From an uncultured Bacteroides sp. (lineage in GTDB: Bacteria; Bacteroidota; Bacteroidia; Bacteroidales; Bacteroidaceae), in assembly GCF_959029255.1 (NCBI RefSeq), contig NZ_CAUFUE010000042.1, forward strand, positions 1 to 35,604: a stretch of 35,604 nucleotides of DNA, given 5' to 3'. Made by a program: the position numbers and the translations under genes. The notes beneath the pieces were generated by a model. It was given only the letters and a program-made list of their open reading frames with translations, ran no database searches and was not told the DNA's origin. Positions 8,614 through 17,141 of the stretch are shown in pieces; position 1 is the first letter of the stretch, and each line of letters begins with the position of its first letter.

Positions 8614-10641
8614 ATGAAATATCGTATCTATATCATTCTGATGTTATCATTTCTTGTTGCAAGTTGCACAAATGATGACTTTACGGAACCCGGAAAGCGA
8701 CAAGCCAACCAGGAAATAAAAATTAGTCTGAGACAGACAAGCATCGATGAGATAATAAGCCGTGCAACCCTTGCTGCCGACAGTAAGCTAGAACATGTCA
8801 TTTTATTTGCGTTCGATAAAACGTCGGGAAATTTAATAACGAGATATGAGCAAGACTTGAACTATCCCAATTATGATTTCAGGGTGACTTTGCCTGTTGC
8901 AAATAATATGGAACTACATGCCGTCTGCAATACAAGTGATACATGGTTTGATAATGTGACAGGTGTTTCAGATTTGAATAATAAAGTCATAACCATAGAA
9001 TCGGCGGATGATGTGTTTACCAGCTCCATGATAATGTATGGAAAGATAGACGTTACGGCAAGCCAAACAAATTATACAATCACTGTACAACGGCTGGGGG
9101 CAAAAATAAATATGAATATCAATTTTACGCCTCAAGTATCGGGTGACAAACTTTATCTGACACGGATAACCGCCTATAACCTGCCTTCCCGAAGCTATCT
9201 CATAGCGCGAACATGGGACAATGATTATACTTCGGCACAGTCTGATGCGGTTTACTATGCCGATGCCAATGTTCCAAGTAATTATTATATTCAGGACTAT
9301 TTGTTAGATTATACCTCTAGTAGTGCAAATAGTTATTCCACCACTTTCTATATGTACGAAAACAGGCGTGGCGGTCTTGATGACAGCCGGGACTGGTTCG
9401 ACCGTATTTCTGATAAAAATCCAAATAAAGCGAGTTTAAGACAAATCTTTAAAAGAGAATATGGAGATAGCAATTTCCCGAAGGGCACGTATGTGATTAT
9501 TGAAGGCACTTATGTTTCGAACAATGGTTCCACTACCCAAAACGCTAAATACAAAATTTACTTAGGTGCAAATAATTATAGTGACTTCAATATTAAGCGT
9601 AACAGTAACTACACATACACAATATCCATCCGTTCAGGTGACGATAAAGATACCCGTGTAGATATGGAGGTCTTGGACAAACCAACTATAACATCTACTT
9701 TCAACAATCCGATAGACGCTCATTGCAGCAGTTTACGCTGTTTCGGCTTTTCTCAAAATGATTGGGAATTATATGTGGAGAATCCGGATGCTACTCCTTG
9801 GCTGGAAGTATCATTTTTCCCACAATATAAGCCGTATTTATCCGGAACACATTATAAAGAGCTTGCTACAACCAGTATAAGTGATACAGGACCACTATAT
9901 GATTATTTCTATATACATCTTGACGAATATATTCCTGAGAATGCCACAGAATGGACGGGTACACAAGCCCCCGGTTCTTTCAGAACTGGTTATGTAGTAT
10001 TGAAGGATAAAACAAATGGTACGACCACACGTCTGAAAGTTCAACAGCGTCCTGCACAATATATCAGAGTACCGGTGAAAGATTTATCAGGCAATATAAA
10101 ATCCTATAATGAATATTTTGTGGAATATGAGCTCGAAAAGAAAAATATACAATGGGGATTTCTGAAATATCCCGGTAATCCGGTTATGACAGGTATGATG
10201 GACTCACGTTGGGACGGACTTGCCAATACGCAGGCTCTTTATGAAGAAGCAACACGTCGAGGCGGCATGTACAACCCTGACGGCAACGACCCTTCAACCA
10301 TCATTATTCCTGAAGACATTGCTTTAGGTTATGTTATTAGTAAAAATAGAGACAGAAATGGAAATGGATATATAGATGCAGATGATATCGAATGGTATTT
10401 ACCTGCCGCCGATGAATTGGTAAGCCTAAGCAATGCCCTAAAAGATTATCATATTGCATTTGATAGTTCCAATAATAATTTCTACTCTTCCACTCCTTTT
10501 CTGCCGGGGTTTACAGAAGAAAATCCCGGTCGTGTTTTTTATGTAAGAATGAATAGCAATGAAAAGGGATTTACAATGCGAAACCGTTATTACAACGTAA
10601 TTTCTTGCCGCCGTATTGGAACTTGGACAAGCGGAGAATAA
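8614..10641 (+). CDS. Fimbrillin-family surface lipoprotein with EF-hand-like loop
   Basis: This 675-residue lipoprotein starts at the ATG at 8614, because MKYRIYIIL... leads into lipobox VASC with Cys18 and an acidic TNDDF. The N-terminal half has KLEHVILFAFDK and the long beta-rich pattern of DUF4906-type fimbrillins. Residues about 369-482 look like a second BACON-type sandwich ending RLKVQQRPAQYI. The C-terminal region carries IEWYLPAADEL, as in DUF1566/Fib_succ_major domains, directly after an EF-hand-like loop DRNGNGYIDADD (580-591) with acidic or Asn residues at positions 1, 3, 5, 9 and 12. It is the second gene of a two-gene operon, 4 bases behind its paralogue. It is probably the adhesive tip protein. 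A terminator follows. Confidence 0.82.
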   Translation: MKYRIYIILMLSFLVASCTNDDFTEPGKRQANQEIKISLRQTSIDEIISRATLAADSKLEHVILFAFDKTSGNLITRYEQDLNYPNYDFRVTLPVANNMELHAVCNTSDTWFDNVTGVSDLNNKVITIESADDVFTSSMIMYGKIDVTASQTNYTITVQRLGAKINMNINFTPQVSGDKLYLTRITAYNLPSRSYLIARTWDNDYTSAQSDAVYYADANVPSNYYIQDYLLDYTSSSANSYSTTFYMYENRRGGLDDSRDWFDRISDKNPNKASLRQIFKREYGDSNFPKGTYVIIEGTYVSNNGSTTQNAKYKIYLGANNYSDFNIKRNSNYTYTISIRSGDDKDTRVDMEVLDKPTITSTFNNPIDAHCSSLRCFGFSQNDWELYVENPDATPWLEVSFFPQYKPYLSGTHYKELATTSISDTGPLYDYFYIHLDEYIPENATEWTGTQAPGSFRTGYVVLKDKTNGTTTRLKVQQRPAQYIRVPVKDLSGNIKSYNEYFVEYELEKKNIQWGFLKYPGNPVMTGMMDSRWDGLANTQALYEEATRRGGMYNPDGNDPSTIIIPEDIALGYVISKNRDRNGNGYIDADDIEWYLPAADELVSLSNALKDYHIAFDSSNNNFYSSTPFLPGFTEENPGRVFYVRMNSNEKGFTMRNRYYNVISCRRIGTWTSGE

Positions 10642-10667
10642 ACAATCATTGAATATCAAAAACAGAA

Positions 10668-10695
10668 AAAGGGGGACTCATAAAAATCCCCCTTT
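10668..10695. terminator. Bidirectional terminator between fimbrillin operon and ppdK
   Basis: AAAGGGGGA (10668-10676) pairs perfectly with TCCCCCTTT (10687-10695) around a 10-base loop. On the minus strand the stem is followed by TTCTGTTTTTG (with the stem's own T run), so it serves ppdK well. On the plus strand the T tract is weaker but usable. Confidence 0.8.
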
Positions 10696-10714
10696 CATCT
10701 TATTTCACTATATT

Positions 10715-13435
10715 TTAGTCTTCAAGTGCTGCCTGAGCCGCTGCCAGACGTGCTATAGGCACACGGAACGGAGAACAGCTGACATAGTTCAAACCTACTT
10801 TGTGGCAGAACTTAACGGAAGAAGGCTCACCACCATGCTCACCGCAAATACCACACTTCAAGTCTGGACGAATGGCACGTCCTTTTTCAGTAGCCATACG
10901 TACTAACTGTCCTACGCCATTCTGGTCGAGAACTTGGAACGGGTCTACTTTCAAAATCTTCTTTTCCAGATAAATCGGGAGGAAGGAAGCAATATCATCA
11001 CGAGAGTAACCGAAAGTCATCTGTGTCAAGTCATTTGTACCGAATGAGAAGAATTCGGCAGAAGAAGCGATACGATCGGCTGTTAAAGCTGCACGAGGAA
11101 TTTCAATCATTGTACCTACTTTGAAGTCAATGCTATCACCTACTTCTGCAAACAGTTCCGCAGCTTCAGCACGGATAACCTCTTCCTGTTGCTTGAACTC
11201 ATAAAGAATACCGGTCAACGGCACCATTATTTCCGGATGTGTCTCAATGCCCTCTTTCTTCAATTCCAAAGCTGCACCTAGGATAGCACGAGTTTGCATC
11301 TGTGTGATCTCAGGATAAGTATTACCCAAACGGCAACCACGATGACCTAACATCGGATTGTGCTCGCAAAGCGCTTCAACACGTTGCTGGATATATTGTA
11401 GGCTCACACCCATTGTATCCGCCATCTCTTGCTGTCCCTTCAAATCGTGGGGAACAAACTCATGCAAAGGGGGATCGAGCAGACGAACGGTCACCGGACA
11501 ACCAGCCATTGCCTTGAATATACCCTTAAAGTCAGCCTGTTGGTAGGGCAATATCTTAGCCAAAGCTTTGCGGCGTCCTTCTGCATTTTCTGCCAGAATC
11601 ATTTCACGCATAGCTTTAATCTTTTCACCTTCGAAGAACATGTGTTCCGTACGGCAAAGACCGATACCCACAGCACCAAAGTTACGTGCAACTTGTGCAT
11701 CATGCGGAGTATCTGCATTGGTGCGTACTTGCAGTTTGGTATATTTGTCAGCCAAGCTCATCAATTCGGCAAAATCACCGGAAAGTTCAGCAGCCTTTGT
11801 TTCTACTTTACCTTTGTACACTTCACCGGTACTACCGTTCAGAGAGATATAATCACCCTCTTTCAATACTATACCATCAACTTCTACAGTACGAGCTTTA
11901 TAGTCAATATTCAAAGCACCTGCGCCGGATACACAACACTTACCCATACCACGGGCAACCACAGCCGCATGTGAAGTCATACCACCACGGGCGGTGAGGA
12001 TACCTTCAGCAACTGCCATACCAGCCAAATCTTCGGGGGAAGTTTCAATACGTACCATCACTACACGCTTACCGGCAGCATGCCAATCGGCTGCATCATC
12101 GGCAAAGAATACGATTTGACCGCAAGCGGCACCCGGAGAAGCGGGAAGACCACGAGTCAGAACTTTTGCCTGTTTCAAAGCGGACTTGTCGAATACGGGG
12201 TGGAGAAGTTCATCCAACTTATTAGGCTCACAACGCATCAGAGCTGTCTTTTCATCAATCATGCCCTGATGGAGTAAATCCGTGACAATCTTCACCATAG
12301 CCGCACCTGTACGTTTGCCGTTACGGGTCTGGAGGAACCAAAGCTTACCTTCTTGTACGGTGAACTCCATGTCCTGCATATCTCTATAGTGATTTTCAAG
12401 TTTAGTCTGCAACGCATCCAGTTCTTTATAGATTTCCGGCATAGCCTCTTCCATAGAAGGATATTTAGAAGCACGCTCTTCTTCACTGACACCGGCCAGC
12501 TCAGCCCAACGCTTAGAACCGATTATCGTAATTTGTTGCGGAGTACGGATACCGGCAACAACATCTTCACCTTGCGCATTAATCAGATATTCACCGTTGA
12601 AAAGGTCTTCACCTGTTGCGGCATCACGGCTAAAGCATACACCTGTAGCGGAAGTATCACCCATATTACCGAATACCATTGCCTGAACACTGACTGCTGT
12701 ACCCCATTCATCAGGTATACCTTCCATCTTACGATAAAGGATAGCGCGTTCGTTCATCCAAGAATTGAATACCGCGCAGATAGCACCCCATAACTGTTCG
12801 TATGCATTTGTCGGAAAATCCATTCCAGTTTGCGCTTTTACGGCAGCTTTGAACTTCTTTACCAATTCTTTGAGATCTTCCACTTCCAGTTCATTATCCA
12901 GTTTCACGCCTTTGGCATGTTTCACCTCTTCTATAATGGCTTCGAACGGATCGATATCTTCTTTATTGGTTGGCTTCATACCCAATACAACGTCACCATA
13001 CATCTGCACAAAACGACGGTATGAGTCCCATACAAAACGGGCATTTCCAGTCTTACGTGTCAAACCCTCCACCACTTCGTCATTCAAACCAAGGTTCAGG
13101 ATGGTATCCATCATACCCGGCATAGAAGCACGTGCACCTGAACGTACAGAAACCAACAGCGGATTTTCAACATCGCCAAACTTTGAAGACATCAATGTCT
13201 CTACATGCGCAATGGCGTTTTCTACTTCGCTTTTCAACAGAGCAACTACTTTATCCTGCCCCATTTCATAATATTCTGTACAAACTTCTGTCGTGATTGT
13301 GAAGCCCGGAGGAACCGGAACCCCGATAAGATTCATTTCTGCCAAGTTAGCGCCTTTACCTCCTAAAAGGTTTCTCATATCGGCCTTGCCTTCTGCCTGA
13401 CCGTTACCAAAGGTATAAACTCTTTTTTTATCCAT
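10715..13435 (-). CDS. ppdK: Pyruvate, phosphate dikinase
   Basis: This 906-residue cytoplasmic enzyme interconverts pyruvate + ATP + phosphate and PEP + AMP + pyrophosphate, a key step at the PEP-pyruvate node in Bacteroides. The N-terminal nucleotide-binding part begins KRVYTFGNGQAEGKADMRNL with GGKGANLAEM. The swivelling phospho-histidine domain holds GGMTSHAAVVARG with the catalytic His at about 489. The C-terminal PEP-binding barrel has GTNDLTQMTFGYSRDD and CGICGEHGGEP with the catalytic Cys at 864. Length matches bacterial PPDK with a small excess. The gene stands alone, with a TAGATTTG -7 box about 48 bases upstream and a terminator downstream. I see no kinase/phosphatase regulator nearby. 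Confidence 0.97.
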   Translation of the reverse strand: MDKKRVYTFGNGQAEGKADMRNLLGGKGANLAEMNLIGVPVPPGFTITTEVCTEYYEMGQDKVVALLKSEVENAIAHVETLMSSKFGDVENPLLVSVRSGARASMPGMMDTILNLGLNDEVVEGLTRKTGNARFVWDSYRRFVQMYGDVVLGMKPTNKEDIDPFEAIIEEVKHAKGVKLDNELEVEDLKELVKKFKAAVKAQTGMDFPTNAYEQLWGAICAVFNSWMNERAILYRKMEGIPDEWGTAVSVQAMVFGNMGDTSATGVCFSRDAATGEDLFNGEYLINAQGEDVVAGIRTPQQITIIGSKRWAELAGVSEEERASKYPSMEEAMPEIYKELDALQTKLENHYRDMQDMEFTVQEGKLWFLQTRNGKRTGAAMVKIVTDLLHQGMIDEKTALMRCEPNKLDELLHPVFDKSALKQAKVLTRGLPASPGAACGQIVFFADDAADWHAAGKRVVMVRIETSPEDLAGMAVAEGILTARGGMTSHAAVVARGMGKCCVSGAGALNIDYKARTVEVDGIVLKEGDYISLNGSTGEVYKGKVETKAAELSGDFAELMSLADKYTKLQVRTNADTPHDAQVARNFGAVGIGLCRTEHMFFEGEKIKAMREMILAENAEGRRKALAKILPYQQADFKGIFKAMAGCPVTVRLLDPPLHEFVPHDLKGQQEMADTMGVSLQYIQQRVEALCEHNPMLGHRGCRLGNTYPEITQMQTRAILGAALELKKEGIETHPEIMVPLTGILYEFKQQEEVIRAEAAELFAEVGDSIDFKVGTMIEIPRAALTADRIASSAEFFSFGTNDLTQMTFGYSRDDIASFLPIYLEKKILKVDPFQVLDQNGVGQLVRMATEKGRAIRPDLKCGICGEHGGEPSSVKFCHKVGLNYVSCSPFRVPIARLAAAQAALED

Positions 13436-13482
13436 AATATAAATTTAAAGTTTTTGATTGTGATTTTTTCTTTTTCTGTTCG

Positions 13483-13490
13483 CAAATCTA
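13483..13490 (-). promoter_or_regulatory. Likely -7 box of the ppdK promoter
   Basis: TAGATTTG on the minus strand matches TAnnTTTG. Only a weak GTTT lies at the right distance for the -33 box. The leader of about 40 bases is A-rich. Confidence 0.55.
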
Positions 13491-13604
13491 AGTATATTTC
13501 ACATACTAGAAAACTTTTTGGGAAGAAACTTTAATGCAAAATGCAATTTCGACATTGCAAAATTTAATATTTCAATTCATAGGGAGAATTCGCAAAAAAA
13601 TGCC

Positions 13605-13612
13605 TACTTTTG
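13605..13612 (+). promoter_or_regulatory. Likely -7 box of the rlmD-rluA operon
   Basis: TACTTTTG matches TAnnTTTG. No clear -33 TTTG lies 19-21 bases upstream. Transcription would start near 13619, which leaves the GTG at 13641 as the first sensible start for rlmD and argues against starts further upstream. Confidence 0.5.
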
Positions 13613-13640
13613 CCGCAGAATTTATTATATTGGTGTAAAA

Positions 13641-15068
13641 GTGGCAAGAAAGAGAAAAGAGCTTCCCCTGTTAGAAAAGGTGGAAATTACAGACGTGGCT
13701 GCCGAAGGGAAAGCCATTGCAAAAGTCAATGATTTGGTAATCTTCGTACCATACGTTGTTCCCGGTGACATAGTAGACCTGCAAATCAAGAGAAAAAAAC
13801 ATCATTATGCCGAAGCCGAAGCGGTGAAGTTCCATGAATATTCTCCGGTAAGAGCCGTCCCGTTCTGCCAACACTATGGTGTGTGCGGTGGCTGTAAATG
13901 GCAGGTGCTCCCCTACTCGGAACAAATCAAGTATAAACAAAAACAGGTGACTGACAATCTCACCCGAATCGGGAAAATAGAGTTACCGGAAATTTCACCG
14001 ATACTCGGTTCAGAGAAAACCCAATTCTATCGGAACAAACTGGAATATACATTTTCCAATAAACGCTGGTTGACGACGGAAGAAGTGCAGCAAAATGTAG
14101 TATACGAACAGATGAATGCAGTGGGTTTTCATATTCCCAATGCTTTTGATAAAGTACTGGCGATAGAAAAATGCTGGTTGCAGGATGATATATCCAACCG
14201 CATCAGAAATGCAGTACGCGATTATGCTTACGAACACAACTATTCTTTCATCAATCTACGTACCCAGGAAGGCATGCTGCGCAATATGATTGTACGTACT
14301 TCCACCACAGGTGAACTCATGGTTATCCTTATCTGTAAGATTGAGAAAGAGGAGGAAATGGATTTGTTCAAGCAACTGTTGCAGTATGTGGCAGATACAT
14401 TTCCTGAAATCACTTCATTACTATACATTATTAATAATAAGTGTAACGATACCATTACCGACCTCGATGTCCATACTTTTAAAGGAAAAGATCACATTTT
14501 TGAGGAAATGGAAGGCTTGCGCTTCAAAGTGGGACCGAAATCATTCTACCAGACCAATTCCGAACAGGCATACAATCTTTATAAAATAGCACGAAACTTT
14601 GCAGGGCTAACAGGCGATGAACTTGTTTATGACCTCTATACAGGTACGGGAACGATTGCCAACTTCGTGTCTAAACAGGCGCGCCAGGTTATCGGCATTG
14701 AATACGTACCCGAAGCTATTGAGGATGCCAAGGTCAATGCAGAGATTAATGGTATTAAAAACACCTTGTTCTTTGCAGGCGACATGAAGGACATGCTGAC
14801 GCAAGATTTTATCAATGAATACGGCCGCCCGGATGTCATTATCACTGACCCTCCCCGTGCCGGTATGCACCAGGATGTAATAGATGTCATCTTATTCGCC
14901 CAGCCAAAACGCATCGTTTATGTCAGTTGTAATCCTGCTACACAGGCGCGCGACCTTCAATTACTCGATGTGAAATATAAAGTGAAAGCCGTTCAGCCGG
15001 TAGATATGTTCCCGCATACTCATCATGTAGAGAATGTAGTGCTGCTTGAATTGAAAGATAAGAACTGA
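13641..15068 (+). CDS. rlmD: 23S rRNA (uracil-5-)-methyltransferase, RlmD/RumA type
   Basis: This 475-residue protein methylates a uridine in 23S rRNA using SAM. An N-terminal TRAM domain (VEITDVAAEGKAIAKVND) is followed by the iron-sulphur cysteines C76, C82, C85 (CQHYGVCGGC) and probably C178 (EKCWLQ). The methyltransferase core has VYDLYTGTGTIANF for SAM, ITDPPRAGM, and the nucleophile Cys430 in VYVSCNPATQARDL. The start is set at GTG 13641 because the predicted promoter lies just upstream and the extension before it has no family match. The RluA-type gene follows 14 bases downstream, so the two rRNA/tRNA modification genes form an operon. In this phylum one enzyme may modify more than one uridine, so RlmC/RlmD specificity is open. 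Confidence 0.92.
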   Translation: MARKRKELPLLEKVEITDVAAEGKAIAKVNDLVIFVPYVVPGDIVDLQIKRKKHHYAEAEAVKFHEYSPVRAVPFCQHYGVCGGCKWQVLPYSEQIKYKQKQVTDNLTRIGKIELPEISPILGSEKTQFYRNKLEYTFSNKRWLTTEEVQQNVVYEQMNAVGFHIPNAFDKVLAIEKCWLQDDISNRIRNAVRDYAYEHNYSFINLRTQEGMLRNMIVRTSTTGELMVILICKIEKEEEMDLFKQLLQYVADTFPEITSLLYIINNKCNDTITDLDVHTFKGKDHIFEEMEGLRFKVGPKSFYQTNSEQAYNLYKIARNFAGLTGDELVYDLYTGTGTIANFVSKQARQVIGIEYVPEAIEDAKVNAEINGIKNTLFFAGDMKDMLTQDFINEYGRPDVIITDPPRAGMHQDVIDVILFAQPKRIVYVSCNPATQARDLQLLDVKYKVKAVQPVDMFPHTHHVENVVLLELKDKN

Positions 15069-15082
15069 AAATTAAAATCATA

Positions 15083-15991
15083 ATGGTTAAACAGAAAATC
15101 GTAGCAAGAGCCCGCACACAATATACGGACTATATGGTAAAGGAACCTATGGAACTGATGGAGTTTCTGAATGCCAAAATGCCGGATGCCAGTCGTACAA
15201 AACTGAAATCATTACTAAGCAAACGAGTTGTATATGTGGACAGTGTAATCACTACTCAATATAATTTTCCCTTGAAGCCGGGTATGAAGGTACAAATCAG
15301 CCGCGAAAAGGGAAGAAAGGAATTTAATCACAAGTTGGTTAAGATTGTGTACGAGGATGCTTATATCATCGTCATTGAAAAGATGCAAGGCCTGCTATCT
15401 GTAAACACGGAAAGACAAAAGGAGCGTACTGCTTATACTATATTGAATGAATATGTTCAACGTTCAGGCAAACAACACCGAGTATATATTGTACACCGGC
15501 TCGACCGTGACACTTCCGGCCTGATGATGTTTGCCAAAGATGAAAAGACCCAGAACACATTGCGCGACCACTGGCATAATATTGTAACCGACCGCCGTTA
15601 TGTGGCTGTTGTTGCAGGAGAAATGGAAAGGGAAGCCGGTACTGTAAGTTCCTGGCTAACTGACCGCACACTCTATGTATATTCCAGTCCCACGGATGAT
15701 GGCGGCAAGGAAGCCATTACTCATTACCGCACTATCAAACGCGCCAATGGATATTCTCTGGTAGAATTAAATTTGGAAACTGGACGTAAGAATCAGATTC
15801 GTGTCCACATGCAGGATTTAGGACATCCTATTGTAGGTGACGGGCGTTATGGATTGGAAGATGTAAACCCCATAGGGCGTTTGGCACTACACGCTTTCAA
15901 ACTTTGCTTCTATCATCCTGTCACAGGAGAATTGATGCAGTTTGAAACACCCTATCCAGCGGATTTTAAGAAACTGTTTTTGAAGAAGTAA
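15083..15991 (+). CDS. RluA-family pseudouridine synthase with S4 domain
   Basis: This 302-residue enzyme isomerises uridine to pseudouridine in rRNA or tRNA. An S4-like RNA-binding segment at residues about 20-75 (RTKLKSLLSKRVVYVDS) precedes the catalytic domain. The catalytic Asp141 is in HRLDRDTSG (138-146), followed by the conserved KRYVAVV-like strand (RRYVAVVAGEM) and LETGRKNQIRVHM near the C-terminus, typical of RluA. The target base cannot be read from sequence. It is the second gene of the rlmD operon and ends at a strong terminator. Confidence 0.92.
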   Translation: MVKQKIVARARTQYTDYMVKEPMELMEFLNAKMPDASRTKLKSLLSKRVVYVDSVITTQYNFPLKPGMKVQISREKGRKEFNHKLVKIVYEDAYIIVIEKMQGLLSVNTERQKERTAYTILNEYVQRSGKQHRVYIVHRLDRDTSGLMMFAKDEKTQNTLRDHWHNIVTDRRYVAVVAGEMEREAGTVSSWLTDRTLYVYSSPTDDGGKEAITHYRTIKRANGYSLVELNLETGRKNQIRVHMQDLGHPIVGDGRYGLEDVNPIGRLALHAFKLCFYHPVTGELMQFETPYPADFKKLFLKK

Positions 15992-16010
15992 AAGAATATA
16001 TGAGATAAAT

Positions 16011-16038
16011 AAAAAGCGGAGCAAATGCTCCGCTTTTT
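16011..16038. terminator. Strong bidirectional terminator
   Basis: A perfect 12-base-pair stem AAAAAGCGGAGC / GCTCCGCTTTTT surrounds an AAAT loop, and gives a T tract on both strands. It ends the rlmD-rluA operon from the left and the two-lipoprotein operon from the right; the last lipoprotein stop codon lies 3 bases beyond it. Confidence 0.93.
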
Positions 16039-16040
16039 AT

Positions 16041-16457
16041 TTAATATCTTTTTAGAACGATAGGTCCATCATTTCTCCCATCTACATATAAAATACCGGA
16101 CATCTTATTTCCGGTAATATATACATCGTAAATCTCAAACAAAGGATAATCAGGACCGTAATCTATGCTCAATATCCCATCGTAAAGATTCCAACGGAAC
16201 GGCAAAGAAAAAGCGACCTCTCCTGTTGGATCATCATAATATATCTGATCGTCAATACCCAAACCATTTCCTTCAAAATAAAGCCCGCTTTCCAGTTCAT
16301 AATCATAATTATCAACGAAACCTAAATTCCCGACCCAAGTATTACCTACCAGATAATCATAAATGAAATTATCATTATCATCATCTTCGCAAGAAGTCAG
16401 GCTTACAACCAAAGAGCAAATAAACAGCACTTTAAGATATTTCATCATAATCTTCAT
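16041..16457 (-). CDS. Small surface lipoprotein, unknown function
   Basis: This is a 138-residue protein with a lipoprotein signal: a basic start, a hydrophobic stretch LKVLFICSLVVSL and lipobox LTSC. EDDDNDN follows the Cys, a strong form of the acidic Bacteroides surface-export signal. The mature part is rich in Tyr, Asp and Gly and reads like a compact beta-barrel or sandwich (NTWVGNLGF ... YVITGNKMSGIL-like strands), reminiscent of lipocalin-like lipoproteins of this phylum. I do not recognise the family. It is the second gene of a pair, 8 bases behind a lipoprotein of similar size. Two downstream in-frame ATG codons could also be starts and would keep the signal peptide. Confidence 0.75.
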   Translation of the reverse strand: MKIMMKYLKVLFICSLVVSLTSCEDDDNDNFIYDYLVGNTWVGNLGFVDNYDYELESGLYFEGNGLGIDDQIYYDDPTGEVAFSLPFRWNLYDGILSIDYGPDYPLFEIYDVYITGNKMSGILYVDGRNDGPIVLKRY

Positions 16458-16465
16458 ATCTTTTT

Positions 16466-16903
16466 TTATTTTATTGCTTCAGACAAATCCGTCAATACCA
16501 TCACCCTTCCGTCCAATTTTCCGGAAAGATAGTGCTCGCGAACCCATACATTCTCAAAATATTGAACATCACCCGCACCATAACTCAATATCAGACCTTC
16601 CATTGTATTATCAATCCATTTCCAGGTAAAATCCTTAGAAGTCGTTTCAGTAGTACCGGTTTTATAAACTATCGTAGTTTCTTTTCCGGAATATGTATCT
16701 TTATTGCTTTGTCTCACCTTCTTAAATTCCAACTGATGCCTGCACGTATAACCATCTTCCGTTTCATATTGCTCCATCCAAACCTTATTACACAACTTAT
16801 CATCACTATTCTGCATAGTATAATAAATATCGTCTCCACAAGACACAAAGCTCAAAGTAATTACAGTCAATAATAATATTTTCACAAAATTCAAAGTCCT
16901 CAT
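16466..16903 (-). CDS. Small lipoprotein, unknown function
   Basis: This is a 145-residue protein with a signal peptide (FVKILLLTVITLSF) ending in lipobox FVSC followed by GDD. The mature protein has alternating beta-strand patterns with KVWMEQYETEDGYTCRHQLEF and FTWKWIDNTMEGLILSYG. Its general plan is the same as the next gene: a leading short tail, then 'W' at the start of the barrel, then LSGKLDGR near the end versus MSGILYVDGR in the neighbour. That shared ending suggests the two are distant paralogues. Function is unknown. The two genes form an operon ending at the perfect-stem terminator. Confidence 0.75.
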   Translation of the reverse strand: MRTLNFVKILLLTVITLSFVSCGDDIYYTMQNSDDKLCNKVWMEQYETEDGYTCRHQLEFKKVRQSNKDTYSGKETTIVYKTGTTETTSKDFTWKWIDNTMEGLILSYGAGDVQYFENVWVREHYLSGKLDGRVMVLTDLSEAIK

Positions 16904-16933
16904 GATTTATCAAGTTTAGTTAATACTTGTGGA

Positions 16934-16951
16934 CAAACATACACAAAAATA
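16934..16951 (-). promoter_or_regulatory. Possible promoter of the lipoprotein pair
   Basis: Two candidate -7 boxes, TATTTTTG (16944-16951) and TATGTTTG (16934-16941), lie 30-40 bases before the first lipoprotein ATG. Neither has a clear -33 TTTG at 19-21 bases. Confidence 0.4.
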
Positions 16952-17034
16952 TCGAAACACTTAATACTTCGCTTGAAATTTCTTATAAAAGATGATAAGA
17001 AAAGTCCCTTATTTTATAAAAAACTAACTAAATA

Positions 17035-17066
17035 TTTGTATCATATAAACAGAAGATATACTTTTG
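17035..17066 (+). promoter_or_regulatory. Promoter of the outer-membrane protein gene
   Basis: The -33 box TTTG (17035-17038), 20 bases, and the -7 box TACTTTTG (17059-17066) match the Bacteroides consensus. The predicted start is near 17073, giving a leader of about 70 bases. Confidence 0.83.
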
Positions 17067-17078
17067 CGCCCCGATAAA

Positions 17079-17096
17079 TGCGGGTATATCCCCGCA
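17079..17096 (+). other. Leader hairpin upstream of the outer-membrane protein gene
   Basis: TGCGGG (17079-17084) and CCCGCA (17091-17096) form a perfect 6-base-pair stem with a 6-base loop, just after the predicted transcription start. A 5' hairpin of this kind often stabilises mRNA. No riboswitch class is recognised. Confidence 0.5.
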
Positions 17097-17141
17097 GACA
17101 CAACTAACAACAATTTTATTAACTAAAAGGTAAAAGAAAAA

